Assembly (NCBI RefSeq): GCF_017311575.1
Contig: NZ_JAFFQY010000005.1
Coordinates: 62,001 to 126,000, forward strand
DNA from: Roseococcus thiosulfatophilus
Lineage (GTDB): Bacteria; Pseudomonadota; Alphaproteobacteria; Acetobacterales; Acetobacteraceae
Length of the DNA: 64,000 bases
Direction: 5' to 3'
Shown piece after piece: positions 17,744 through 26,281 of this stretch. Within the stretch, counting starts at the first letter, position 1, and every line of letters starts with the position of its first letter. The notes under the pieces are model-generated. The model made no database searches and was not told where the DNA came from. It saw only the letters and a program-made list of their open reading frames with translations. Both the position numbers and the translations under genes were made by a program.

Positions 17744-18497
17744 AGCGCAGCACCCGCGCTGCGCGATCATTCAGCGGCGCGGGCAGCAGCGCCAGCAGCC
17801 GCAGCAGCCAGCCCAGCGGTGCGGGGATGATGGCGCGCCCCCGGCCCCGCCGGATGGCGCGGGCGATGCGCGCCGCCATGGCCTCCAGCGACAGCTTGCC
17901 CGGATGGGCACCCTGGAAGCGATCACTCATCTCGCTCGTGAAGAAGCCCGGGGCCACGCAGGTGACGCCCACGCCCAGCGGCGCAAGCCGCGCGCGCAGC
18001 GCCTCGCCATAGGCCCAGAGCCCGGCCTTGGAGGCCGAATAGGCCGGGCTGTCCGGCAACCCCTGGAAGCCCGCGACCGAGCCGATCAGCACCACGCGCC
18101 CCGCCCGCCGCGCCACCAATCCGGGCAGCAGCGGCTCCACCGTGTTGATCACGCCCACCAAATTCACGCCCAGCACGCGCTCGGCGCTGGCCCAGCCCTC
18201 CAGCCCGCCATCGGGGCGTGTTCCGCCGGTCACGCCCGCATTGGCGATGACGAGGGTGAAGGGGTGCGCCGCCTCCCATTCCGCCAGCAGCGCGGCGAGG
18301 CGCGGGGCGTCGCGCACGTCGCAGAGGGCGGTGGCGACGGTGGCGCCGCGCGCCGCGCATTCCTCCGCCACGCGCGCCAGCGCCGCGCCATCCCGCGCCA
18401 GCAGGCAGAGATGCGCGCCGGGCGCGGAAAATTCCCGCGCCAGTGCCGCCCCCAACCCGCGCGAGGCGCCGGTGATGAGGATGTTCAGCGCTGCCAC
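17724..18497 (-). CDS. Short-chain dehydrogenase/reductase
   Basis: Classical SDR of about 257 residues. It has the NAD(P) motif TGASRGLG, NAG in VIANAGVTGG, catalytic Ser in LIGSVAG and YSASK (Tyr-x-x-x-Lys), and the PG loop VAPGFFTSEM. GTG at 18497 gives (M)AALNILITGASRG; a CTG at 18488 overlapping the upstream stop as CTGA is a second option, and a longer frame exists to 18548. It is coupled to the KpsC-like gene upstream, so it may act on capsule sugar or lipid precursors, but this is inference. Confidence 0.88.
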   Translation of the reverse strand: MAALNILITGASRGLGAALAREFSAPGAHLCLLARDGAALARVAEECAARGATVATALCDVRDAPRLAALLAEWEAAHPFTLVIANAGVTGGTRPDGGLEGWASAERVLGVNLVGVINTVEPLLPGLVARRAGRVVLIGSVAGFQGLPDSPAYSASKAGLWAYGEALRARLAPLGVGVTCVAPGFFTSEMSDRFQGAHPGKLSLEAMAARIARAIRRGRGRAIIPAPLGWLLRLLALLPAPLNDRAARVLRFTIRAE

Positions 18498-19747
18498 AGC
18501 CCGAAATGCCGCACCTGGCGCAGCAGCCAGCCCTGCGGCCGCCACCACAGCCGGTCATAGAGGCGCCGCCCGGTGGAGGGGGGTTGCCAGGCCTCGCGCT
18601 GCGCCAGCCGGTCCAGCAAGGTCTCGGGCGGGCAGGGCAGGCCGGTCACGGGGTCGGTGTAGCGCGGGTAGAGCAGCAGGGCGCCGGCCACCAATGCATC
18701 CAGGCAGAGCGGGCGGCCACGGCGCGGCGGGGGCCTGCGGTCCGTGGTCAGCCCCCAGCCGGCATAGAAGGGCTGGCCATAGGTGGTGACTCGAAGGCCC
18801 CGCAGCAGCGCCTCGAACCCGGCCAGGCTGGTGAGGGTGTGCACCTCGTCCACCTGGGCGAAGAGGGCGGCGATGTCGCCCTCGGGCAGGAATATGTCGG
18901 CGAAGGCCAGCGCCTCGCGCCGGGTCACGTAGCCACGGCGATAGCCCGTCTGCACGTCCGGATGCGGGCGATAGGCGATCCAGGCGCCGGGATTGGCCGC
19001 CCGCACCGCCTCCAGCAGGTCGAGGTTGCGGCGGATGCCCGCACCCCCCAGCCGCACGGAGGCATCGTCCTCCACCTGGCCCGGCACCAGGATGCGGGTT
19101 CGCCCGCCCGTCGCTTCCGGCAGAAGCGGCCCCTTGCCGCCGCCCAGATTGTACTTCGTCAGGCCCAGCGCCACGACGCGGTCGCGGAAGGCGCGTGCGC
19201 GCTCCAGCAGGTCCGGCGGGAAGTCGGCGCTGGTGAGGATGCGTTCCAGCAGGCTCTGCGCCCCCGGGTCGTAATGCGGCACATAGGGGTCTACGCAGAG
19301 CGAACCCGCGGTGACGAAGTTCACCCCCAGCCCGACCGAGCGCAGGAAGCCATCCTCCACATGCAGCAACGGCACGCCCGCCGCCGCGCAGCGGGCCGCG
19401 AAGCCGGGCGGCAGGCGGGTGGCCCAGGCGGCGATGGCGCCCGTGCCGGGATGGCGCAGCGCCAGCGCCAGCGCCGCTTCCGCCGAGGCGGCGAAGGGCG
19501 GCGCGCCCGCCGGCCCCGTGAAGGCGGCGCGCATGGCGCCCTGCTTCCAGCGGTCCATGCCGAGCAGCGCCGCCACCTGCGCGTTCTCGGCCGCGCGGTC
19601 GTGCCAGAGTTCGCGCAGCAACTCCGCGCCGCCCGGCGGAAGGGGCCGGCCCGAGAAGGGGTCCGCCCAGCCGCCCCCGGCGTGCGGCCGCAGCGCGGCC
19701 CGCCATGCCTCCGGCATTTCGGTCAGGTCGGCGGCGGACTGCAACAT
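18485..19747 (-). CDS. KpsC-like capsule polysaccharide glycosyltransferase (single module)
   Basis: A 420-residue protein of the capsule polysaccharide biosynthesis (KpsC/KpsS, beta-Kdo transferase-like) family. Family hallmarks are LLHVEDGFLRSVGLGVNF, the region ILVPGQVEDDASVRLGG, AYRPHPDV, and the late TLTSLAGFEALLRGLRV followed by YGQPFYAGWGLT. Full KpsC has two such modules in roughly 700 residues; only one is here. It probably builds the Kdo linker on lyso-PG for ABC-exported capsule. ATG 19747 follows AAAGGCAGG at good spacing; ATG 19771 would add eight residues. It diverges from the export genes. Confidence 0.88.
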   Translation of the reverse strand: MLQSAADLTEMPEAWRAALRPHAGGGWADPFSGRPLPPGGAELLRELWHDRAAENAQVAALLGMDRWKQGAMRAAFTGPAGAPPFAASAEAALALALRHPGTGAIAAWATRLPPGFAARCAAAGVPLLHVEDGFLRSVGLGVNFVTAGSLCVDPYVPHYDPGAQSLLERILTSADFPPDLLERARAFRDRVVALGLTKYNLGGGKGPLLPEATGGRTRILVPGQVEDDASVRLGGAGIRRNLDLLEAVRAANPGAWIAYRPHPDVQTGYRRGYVTRREALAFADIFLPEGDIAALFAQVDEVHTLTSLAGFEALLRGLRVTTYGQPFYAGWGLTTDRRPPPRRGRPLCLDALVAGALLLYPRYTDPVTGLPCPPETLLDRLAQREAWQPPSTGRRLYDRLWWRPQGWLLRQVRHFGLWQR

Positions 19748-19786
19748 GCGGCGGGGCCTGCCTTTCAGCATTTGCGGAGGGCGCAG

Positions 19787-19847
19787 GGCCGATATATGTC
19801 TTCGTGCCGATGGTCGGCCAGCCCGACCGCGTTCCTTTCATAAGGAA
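19787..19847 (+). promoter_or_regulatory. Divergent capsule-locus control region
   Basis: The 107 bp between the KpsC-like gene and the lipoprotein gene carries GATATATGT (about 19790-19798), usable as a -10 in either direction. It also carries the palindrome GGTCGG-CCAGC-CCGACC (19812-19828). A hairpin TTCCTT-TCAT-AAGGAA (19832-19847) has a right arm that contains the Shine-Dalgarno of the lipoprotein gene. No exact -35 could be fixed. The arrangement suggests shared control of both halves of the capsule locus. Confidence 0.4.
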
Positions 19848-19854
19848 AGTGCCT

Positions 19855-20235
19855 TTGCGGACCCCCATTCTTCCCCTGCTGCTTGTCGCGGGCCTTCTTT
19901 CAGGGTGTGGAACCAGCGCGGCGCGCTTCCTGCCGCTGGACTTCAGCGGCTCCCAGGCCGGCAACCCCGCGGTCGGGCCTGGCGCCGCCGCGGCCGCCGT
20001 GTCGCAGCCCGAGGACCCTCTGGCGCTCTTCGCCGCTTCGGCCCGCCCGGGCCAGCCTGGCACGGTGCAGGGCCAGCCGGCGCGCCTCGTGCGCGTCTAC
20101 AACGCGGCCAGCGGGCGCGAGTGCCGCGAGGTCCTGCTGGGCTCCGGCGCCACGGAGCGCACGGCGGTGGCCTGCCGCACGCCGGAGGGCAGCTTCGTCG
20201 CCGCGCGCCCGCTGCTGCGAGGGAGCGCGCGCTAG
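19855..20235 (+). CDS. Small outer-membrane lipoprotein of the capsule locus
   Basis: A 126-residue lipoprotein. The signal LRTPILPLLLVAGLLSGC ends in a lipobox with the acylated Cys, followed by a low-complexity linker. The C-terminal segment RVYNAASGRECREVLLGSG ... VACRTPEGSFVAA recalls the C-R-E / A-C-R-x-P-D-G motif of 17-kDa surface antigen proteins. The start is assigned to TTG 19855, eight bases after AAGGA; a GTG at 19849 is too close to that site. It ends directly at the kpsM start, so it probably belongs to the export apparatus or is co-regulated with it. Function unknown. Confidence 0.75.
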   Translation: MRTPILPLLLVAGLLSGCGTSAARFLPLDFSGSQAGNPAVGPGAAAAAVSQPEDPLALFAASARPGQPGTVQGQPARLVRVYNAASGRECREVLLGSGATERTAVACRTPEGSFVAARPLLRGSAR

Positions 20236-21042
20236 GTGGCGATGCCGCCCACCACCCTCGAGGACCGGAGCTTCACCCGCGCCCTCAGGGTGCAGCTGGG
20301 CGTGCTGGGCGCGCTGATGATGCGCGACCTGCACACCCGCTATGGGCGGCGCAACCTCGGCTTCCTCTGGCTCTTCGTGGAGCCGGCGATCCTGGGCCTG
20401 CTGGTGGGGACGATGCGCGTCCTGCGTGACCGCGTGATTCCGGGCGGCATCAACGTCATCGCCTTCGCCGTGATCGGCTACATCATCTACTACGTGTTCC
20501 GAGGCATCGTGGGGCGCGCGCCCTCGGCGGCCGAGCAGAACGAGCCCCTGCTCTGGCACGCCCGCGTCACCCTCGAGGATGTCATGATCTCCCGCACCCT
20601 GCTGGAGACGGCGGCCGTGATGCTCGCGACCGTCGTGTTCCTCGTCGCCATCGGCCTCTATTTCGACGAGTGGCCGACCAGCTGGGTGCAGATGGGCGTG
20701 GGCATCGTCATGATGGGGCTGCTCGCGCATGGCGTGGCGATGATCGTGCTGGCGCTGACCCAGTTCGGCCAGGGCGTGGTGGAACGCATCACCCACCCGC
20801 TGCTCTACATCTCGATCGTGTTCACGGGCGTTTTCTACATGGTGTGGTGGATGCCCTATAAGTTCCAGGCCATCACGCTGCTCCTGCCCATCATCCATAT
20901 CTTCGAATTCGTGCGCGAGGGGCAGTTCGGGCCCGGCCAGCCCTACCACTACAACCTGGGCTATGTCTGGGTCTGGATCATCGCGCTCAATGTCTATGGC
21001 GGCTTCGCGCTCCGCCGCGCCAAGCCGCATCTCGAGGTGTGA
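20236..21042 (+). CDS. kpsM: Capsule polysaccharide ABC transporter permease
   Basis: ABC-2 type inner-membrane permease, 268 residues with about six membrane segments. It pairs with KpsT to export lipid-linked capsule polymer. The cytoplasmic N-terminus LGALMMRDLHTRYGRRNLGFLWLFVEP is the recognisable KpsM/CtrC opening. The C-terminus matches as well (FTGVFYMVWWMP). GTG 20236 directly follows the lipoprotein stop; an ATG at 20242 is an alternative start. kpsT begins nine bases after its stop. Confidence 0.92.
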   Translation: MAMPPTTLEDRSFTRALRVQLGVLGALMMRDLHTRYGRRNLGFLWLFVEPAILGLLVGTMRVLRDRVIPGGINVIAFAVIGYIIYYVFRGIVGRAPSAAEQNEPLLWHARVTLEDVMISRTLLETAAVMLATVVFLVAIGLYFDEWPTSWVQMGVGIVMMGLLAHGVAMIVLALTQFGQGVVERITHPLLYISIVFTGVFYMVWWMPYKFQAITLLLPIIHIFEFVREGQFGPGQPYHYNLGYVWVWIIALNVYGGFALRRAKPHLEV

Positions 21043-21051
21043 GGGGCGGCC

Positions 21052-21699
21052 GTGCTGAGGCTCACCTCCGTCCGCAAGACCTTTGTTGATGGCGGCCTCG
21101 TGCGGGAGGTGCTGCGCGGCGTGAACGCCACCTTCCAGGTGGGCGACACCGTGGGCATCCTGGGGCGCAACGGCGCGGGCAAGTCCACGCTGATGCGGAT
21201 CCTGGCCGGGGTGGAGAAGCCGAGCTCGGGCCTGATCGAGCGGCACATGTCGGTCTCCTGGCCGCTGGGCTATTCCGGCGGCGTGCACCCCGCCCTGACC
21301 GGCGCGGACAATGCCCGCTTCATCGCCCGCATCTACGGCCGGCCCTCGGAGTGGACAGTGGATTTCGTGCGCGACTTCGCCGAGCTGGACGAGGAGATCC
21401 ATGCCCCGGTGCGGACCTACTCCTCCGGCATGAAGTCGCGGCTCAGTTTCGCGCTGTCGCTCGCGGTGGACTTCGACTGCTATCTGCTGGACGAGATCAC
21501 TTCGGCCGGCGATGCGCGGTTCAACGCGAAGTGCCAGCAGGCCCTGCTGTCACGCCGGCGCCGCAGCGCCTTGATCCTGGTGTCGCACAACGCCGATACG
21601 GTGCGGACTTTCTGCCGCTATGCGGCCGTCTTGAACGGAGGTAGGCTGCACTTTCATGAAAATATGGACGAAGCTTTCCGCGTCTATGAGCAACTCTAG
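21052..21699 (+). CDS. kpsT: Capsule polysaccharide ABC transporter ATP-binding protein
   Basis: ATPase partner of KpsM, 215 residues. Walker A is GRNGAGKS (residues 38-45), the signature is YSSGMKSRLSFAL, Walker B is CYLLDEI with the catalytic Glu, and the H-loop is VSHN. The short length and the SGMKSRL signature are typical of the KpsT/CtrD subfamily of polysaccharide exporters. It starts with GTG. Its end overlaps the KpsE-like gene, so these genes are translationally linked. Confidence 0.94.
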   Translation: MLRLTSVRKTFVDGGLVREVLRGVNATFQVGDTVGILGRNGAGKSTLMRILAGVEKPSSGLIERHMSVSWPLGYSGGVHPALTGADNARFIARIYGRPSEWTVDFVRDFAELDEEIHAPVRTYSSGMKSRLSFALSLAVDFDCYLLDEITSAGDARFNAKCQQALLSRRRRSALILVSHNADTVRTFCRYAAVLNGGRLHFHENMDEAFRVYEQL

Positions 21700-23011
21700 C
21701 GCGGGCGGCTCCCGTTCGGGCGGCTCCCGTTCCCGTGGCTCCGGCACGGGCTCGGCCGATGCGCGGATGGGAGGTGCGGCGCCACAGCGCCTGCCGCCCA
21801 GCGGGCTTCGCATGCAGCCAGCCCTGGGCGGCACGGCGGGGCGCATGTCCCGTGGCCGGCCGCCGGGCATCGAGCTCGGCTTCCCTTCCGGCGCCATGGC
21901 CGCCGACACGCCCCGGCGCCGGCTGAGCGCGATACTGCGGCAATACCCCTACACCTTCGCCGTCATCCTGCCGACCCTGCTGACCGCGCTGTATCTGTTC
22001 TTCTACGCGACGCCGCAATACATCTCGGAGAGCCGCTTCCAGATCAAGACGCAGTCCAGCATGACCGCGACGCTGGGCATGGAGCTGATGGGCGGCCGCT
22101 CCGGCATCGGGTCCAGCGAGAGCGAGAACGCCGTGCGCGACCACCTGCTCTCGCACGACGCGCTGCGCGCGGTCCGGGAGCGGATGGACCTGATCGCGGT
22201 GTTCCGGCCTCCGCACGCCGACATCTACTCGCGCCTCTGGTGGTCCAACCCCTCGGCCGAGCGCCTGCTCGACCATTTCCGCCACCAGGTGCAGGTGGTG
22301 CCCGACGCCTATACCGGCATCGTCACCCTGACGGCGCGGACCTATTCGCCCGCGCAGAGTCAGGAACTGGCCCGCAGCCTGCTCGAGATCGGCGAGGAAT
22401 GGGTCACCCGCGTGAACCAGCGCATGCTGGACGAGACGCTGCGCGCCTCGCGCGAGGTGGTCGAGCGTGCCGAGCGCCGCGTGACCGAGGTCGCGGCGGC
22501 GGTGACGGAGTTCCGCCAGCGCGAACTGGCGCTGAACCCGACGCGCTCGGCCGAACTGGCCGTGGGCACCATCGGTGGGCTGGAGAGCGAGGCCACCCGC
22601 CTGCGTTCCGAACTGCAGCAGGCGCAGGCCTTCACCCGGCCCAACGCCCCGCTGATCCAGAACCTGCGCAGCCGGATCGCCGCCATCGAGGTGCAGATCC
22701 GCGAGGAACGCGCGCGGCTGTCCAACGCCGACCAGGGCGTGACGCAGCAGGTGGCGGGCTTCGAGCGCCTGGTGCTGGAGCAGGACCTGGCCAATCGGGG
22801 CCTGGCCGCCGCCATGGCCGGGCTGGAGACCGCGACGGCCAACGCGCAGCGCCAGCAGATCTTCCTCCAGCGCGTCGTGGAGCCGAACTATGCCGAGCGG
22901 TCGCTCTATCCGAAGCCAGTGCTGTTCACCGGCTATGTTTTCGCCGGGCTCTCGCTGGTCTATGGGCTGTTGTGGCTGTTGGTTGCCGGGGTGAGGGAAC
23001 ATGCGTCTTGA
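21656..23011 (+). CDS. kpsE: KpsE-like capsule export membrane-periplasmic adaptor
   Basis: Polysaccharide co-polymerase of the KpsE/CtrB type, about 451 residues. It spans the inner membrane and contacts the outer-membrane exporter. One membrane segment lies near residues 100-120 (FAVILPTLLTALYLFFYA). A long periplasmic coiled coil follows (REVVERAERRVTEVAAAV, LRSELQQAQAF, LRSRIAAIEVQIREERARL). A second segment is at the C-terminus (YVFAGLSLVYGLLWLLVAG). Oddly, about 75 residues rich in Ser, Gly and Arg (repeated GGSRS) precede the first membrane segment. ATG 21656 has a GGAGGTAGG tract upstream; ATG 21686 is an alternative. Confidence 0.87.
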   Translation: MKIWTKLSASMSNSSAGGSRSGGSRSRGSGTGSADARMGGAAPQRLPPSGLRMQPALGGTAGRMSRGRPPGIELGFPSGAMAADTPRRRLSAILRQYPYTFAVILPTLLTALYLFFYATPQYISESRFQIKTQSSMTATLGMELMGGRSGIGSSESENAVRDHLLSHDALRAVRERMDLIAVFRPPHADIYSRLWWSNPSAERLLDHFRHQVQVVPDAYTGIVTLTARTYSPAQSQELARSLLEIGEEWVTRVNQRMLDETLRASREVVERAERRVTEVAAAVTEFRQRELALNPTRSAELAVGTIGGLESEATRLRSELQQAQAFTRPNAPLIQNLRSRIAAIEVQIREERARLSNADQGVTQQVAGFERLVLEQDLANRGLAAAMAGLETATANAQRQQIFLQRVVEPNYAERSLYPKPVLFTGYVFAGLSLVYGLLWLLVAGVREHAS

Positions 23012-24764
23012 TTGGAACTTCCTGGGGGCGCTCGCCGCCTGCCTGTTCGCGGCATCGGGCGCCTTCGCCCAGGCGGGGCTGACACCCCAGCAGGCGATGC
23101 AGCTGCGCGCCGCCCAGGGGCAGGGGCAGGGCCAGGGGCCGGGCGGTGGCGCTGCGGTGCAGGGGCTGATGCTGGGCGCGCAGCCGGGCGCCACGGGCAC
23201 GGCCCGCGCCGGCACCGAGACCGAGGCCGAGGCCGGGGCCGGCATCACCCTGCCGCTCGGAGAGGGCATGCGCCCCTCCGGCGGGCCCATGGCGGTCTTC
23301 GGCGCGGCGCTTTTCACCGGCACGGCCGCCACCTCCTCCGACGCGCCCAACCCGAACTACGTCCTCTCCATCGGCGACCGGCTGAACGTGCGCGTCTGGG
23401 GCGCGGTGGAGGCCGAGGTCTCGGGCATCGTGGACCCGGAGGGCAATTTCTTCCTGCCCAATATCGGCCCCGTGCGGGTGGCCGGCACCCGCGCCGGGGA
23501 CCTGCAATCCACCATCGAGACCGAGCTGCGCCGCATCTACACCCAGCAGGTGCAGGTCTATGCGGTGCTGACCTCGGCGCAGCGCATCGGCGTCTTCGTC
23601 ACGGGCTTCGTGCGCACGCCGGGCCGGTTCAGCGGCTCCGCCGCCGACAGCGTGCTGGAATTCCTGGTGCGGGCCGGCGGGGTGGACCCCACGCGCGGCA
23701 GCTACCGCGACATCACCGTCATGCGCGGCGCGCGCCGCGTGGCGACGGTGGACCTCTACCGCTTCCTCATTGATGGCCGCCTGCCCACCCTTCGCATGCA
23801 GGAGGGCGACACGGTGCTGGTCGGCCGGCAGCGCGCCCTGGTGGGCGCCACCGGCGCGGTGCGGAACAACTTCCTCTTCGAGGTGCCCGGCCGCGTGATG
23901 TCGGGGCGCGAGCTGACGGAATATTCCCGCCCGCTGCCCGCGGCCACCAATGCCGTGATCCAGGGCAGCCGCGATGGCCGGCCCTTCTCACGCTATGTCA
24001 GCCTCAACGACTTCCAGCGCGTGACGCTGACGGACCAGGACACCGTCACCTTCATCACCGACAGCCCCGCCCAGACCATCCGCGTGACGGTCGAGGGCAG
24101 CCGCATCGGCCCCTCCGTGCTGGTGGCGGACCGCGAGGCGACGCTGTGCCAGGCGCTGGACTACATCGCCGTGGACCCGACGCTGGCCGACACCTCCAGC
24201 GTCTTCCTGCTGCGGACCAGCGTGGCCAACCAGCAGCGGCGCGCCCTGAACGAGGCGGCGGACCGGCTGGAGCGCCAGCTCTTCACCGCCATTTCCCAGA
24301 CCGCGGGTGTCGCCGCCATCCGCAACACGGAGGCGCAGCTGGTCTCGACCTATCTCCAGCGCGCCCGCACGGCCACGCCCGACGGGCGCGTGGTGGTGAT
24401 GGACAGCGAGGGCCGGTGCGGCGCCCTGCGCCTGGAAGAGGGCGACGTCATCGTCATCCCGGAGCGGAGCAACACCGTCTTCGTCTCGGGTGAGGTGGGG
24501 GCGCCGCGCGCCATCATCTGGCAGCCCAACCTGCGGGCGGAGGACTACATCGCCCAGGCGGGCGGCTTCAGCGAACGCGGCAGCGCGAGCAACCTGCTGA
24601 TCCGTCGCCCCTCGGGCGAGCGGGTGGTGGACCTGCGGACGCCGCTGCGCCCGGGTGACGAGATCATCGCGCTGCCGCGCCTCGATCCGCGCTACCTGCA
24701 GCTGGGCATGGACCTGACGCAGATCGTGTTCCAGACGGCGCTGGCGGCGCGGGCGTTCCGCTAG
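23001..24764 (+). CDS. kpsD: KpsD-like outer-membrane polysaccharide exporter
   Basis: OPX/Wza superfamily protein, 587 residues. A signal peptide (LFAASGAFAQ) is followed by a Gln/Gly-rich stretch, then the polysaccharide export domain (YVLSIGDRLNVRVWGAVEAE, GNFFLPNIGPVRVAG) and several SLBB-type domains (VFVTGFVRTPGRF; VSGEVGAPRAI; QAGGFSERGSASN). It lacks a lipobox, as in KpsD rather than Wza. It would form the periplasmic-outer membrane part of the capsule channel. The start overlaps kpsE by 11 bp. The convergent EamA gene ends 12 bp away, with no terminator visible. Confidence 0.93.
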   Translation: MRLDWNFLGALAACLFAASGAFAQAGLTPQQAMQLRAAQGQGQGQGPGGGAAVQGLMLGAQPGATGTARAGTETEAEAGAGITLPLGEGMRPSGGPMAVFGAALFTGTAATSSDAPNPNYVLSIGDRLNVRVWGAVEAEVSGIVDPEGNFFLPNIGPVRVAGTRAGDLQSTIETELRRIYTQQVQVYAVLTSAQRIGVFVTGFVRTPGRFSGSAADSVLEFLVRAGGVDPTRGSYRDITVMRGARRVATVDLYRFLIDGRLPTLRMQEGDTVLVGRQRALVGATGAVRNNFLFEVPGRVMSGRELTEYSRPLPAATNAVIQGSRDGRPFSRYVSLNDFQRVTLTDQDTVTFITDSPAQTIRVTVEGSRIGPSVLVADREATLCQALDYIAVDPTLADTSSVFLLRTSVANQQRRALNEAADRLERQLFTAISQTAGVAAIRNTEAQLVSTYLQRARTATPDGRVVVMDSEGRCGALRLEEGDVIVIPERSNTVFVSGEVGAPRAIIWQPNLRAEDYIAQAGGFSERGSASNLLIRRPSGERVVDLRTPLRPGDEIIALPRLDPRYLQLGMDLTQIVFQTALAARAFR

Positions 24765-24776
24765 GGGGCAACCGCG

Positions 24777-25625
24777 TCAGCGGGCGGTGGCGGCCAGCCA
24801 GCCGCCGCCCGCCACCAGCAGCAGGGCCACCCAGACGGCGGGGGTGAGGCTGCCCTCGCCCCCCGCGGCCAGCAGCAGGGTGGACGCCACGGGCACCGCA
24901 TAGGCCAGCGTGCCCAGAAGCCGCGGGTCGCCGCGCTTCATCCCCGCATCCCAGAGGAAGAAGGCCAGGCCCACCGGCCCCAGCCCCAGCAGCAGCGCGG
25001 CCAGGGCCTGGGTGGCGTCGGGCCAGACCGTCGCCTCGAAGCCCAGGTGGGTGAGGGCGGCCAGCAGCGCCGCGCCGCCACAGAAGCCGGCCACCGCCTC
25101 GGTCGGCACCGCGGCCAGGCGCTGGGCCGTCACCGAATACAGCGCCCAGACCACCGCGCAGCCGATGGCGCAGAGGAAGCCCAGCCACACGCTGGCCGGC
25201 GCAGCGGCCGAGAAGCCCGCCCCCCCGCCCAGCAGCAGCGCGCAGCCCGCGAAGCCCAGCGCCACCCCCAGCAGCCGCCGCGCGCCCAGCCGCAGCCCCA
25301 GGATGGGCGCCGAGAACAGCACGATCAGCAGCGGCCAGAGGTAGTTCAGCAGGTTCGCCTCGATGGCCGGGGCCAGGGCCAGGGCCGCGAAATACAGCGC
25401 GTGGTAGCCGAACAGCCCCCCCACCCCATGCGCCCAGGCGATGGGGCCCTGGCGCAGCGCCGAGAGTTGCCCGCGCGCCGCCACCACCGCGACGCCGGCC
25501 ATTGCCGCCACCGCGAAGCTCATCGCCGTCAGTTGGAGGGGCGGGATGCCGGCCGCCAGCCGCGAGAGCAGCCCCAGGAAGGCCCAGAGCGCCAGCGCGC
25601 CGAGGCCGAGCAGCGTCGCGTTCAT
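24777..25625 (-). CDS. EamA/DMT-superfamily permease
   Basis: Inner-membrane protein of 282 residues with ten predicted hydrophobic segments, the two-EamA-repeat layout of the drug/metabolite transporter superfamily. The middle holds ANLLNYLWPLLIVLFSAPIL and CAVVWALYSVTAQR, and the second repeat ends GLAFFLWDAGMKRGDPR. It probably exports an amino acid or similar small metabolite; the substrate cannot be read. The ATG at 25625 lies four bases after the YCII gene stop; longer frames upstream are antisense artefacts. Confidence 0.9.
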   Translation of the reverse strand: MNATLLGLGALALWAFLGLLSRLAAGIPPLQLTAMSFAVAAMAGVAVVAARGQLSALRQGPIAWAHGVGGLFGYHALYFAALALAPAIEANLLNYLWPLLIVLFSAPILGLRLGARRLLGVALGFAGCALLLGGGAGFSAAAPASVWLGFLCAIGCAVVWALYSVTAQRLAAVPTEAVAGFCGGAALLAALTHLGFEATVWPDATQALAALLLGLGPVGLAFFLWDAGMKRGDPRLLGTLAYAVPVASTLLLAAGGEGSLTPAVWVALLLVAGGGWLAATAR

Positions 25626-25629
25626 GGCG

Positions 25630-26268
25630 TCAGGCGGATGCGCCCGGCAACGGGTGGTAGGGCAGGGGGGCGAAGCGGGTGGGGTAGAAATCCATCTGCC
25701 CCCAGACGCCCTGGGCCACATAGGGGTCCTCGGCCCAGAAGGCGCGGGCCTCGGCCACCGTGGCGTGGCGGGTGATGGCGATGCTGCCCACCATCTCGCC
25801 CTTCGCGTCCAGCAGGGCGCCGCCGCAGGCCAGGGTGCCGTCCCCGGCGAAGGCGCGCACACGGTCGAAATGGCCGGGGCGGGCCTCGGCGCGGCGGGGG
25901 GCGGCGCCCGGCTGGTCCTCGGCCACCAGCACGCAATGCGTCATGGCGCTGGGCGTGGGGCCGGAGGGGAGGGGAAGGTAGGGCAGGGGGGCGATGCGGA
26001 AGGGCCGCATCTGGTAGGAAAGCCACACGCCATCCCGCGCGAAAGGCTCCTCCATCAGGTATTCGCGGGTGCCGAGCTCATCCTCGCCGCCCAGGATCAT
26101 GACGGAGCCGGCGACGGAGCCATCCTCGCGGAACAGTGGCACGGCCAGGCTGAGGCGCCCGGCCTCGGCCCAGCGGGAGATCACGTTCAGGTGGCGGTCG
26201 CGCGCGGCAGCGCGGCGGGCGGGGGCCTCGGCGTCCTCGCCGTCCCAGCCCAGGATCACATGGCCCAT
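25630..26268 (-). CDS. Tandem YCII-domain protein
   Basis: A 212-residue protein made of two YCII (YciI-like, dimeric alpha-beta barrel) domains in one frame. The first covers about residues 1-101 and the second about 109-208. Each begins with a hydrophobic strand (MGHVILGWDGED; MTHCVLVAEDQPG). Each continues with an H-(L/F)-(N/D) helix, an 'FREDGSVAGSVMI' / 'LDAKGEMVGSIAI' strand pair and a DGVW / QGVW turn, and ends R(I/F)APLPY(L/H)PLP. The start has GGAGGG six bases upstream. YciI proteins are mostly uncharacterised; a conserved His is the usual candidate catalytic residue. Confidence 0.9.
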   Translation of the reverse strand: MGHVILGWDGEDAEAPARRAAARDRHLNVISRWAEAGRLSLAVPLFREDGSVAGSVMILGGEDELGTREYLMEEPFARDGVWLSYQMRPFRIAPLPYLPLPSGPTPSAMTHCVLVAEDQPGAAPRRAEARPGHFDRVRAFAGDGTLACGGALLDAKGEMVGSIAITRHATVAEARAFWAEDPYVAQGVWGQMDFYPTRFAPLPYHPLPGASA

Positions 26269-26281
26269 CGCACGCCCTCCG

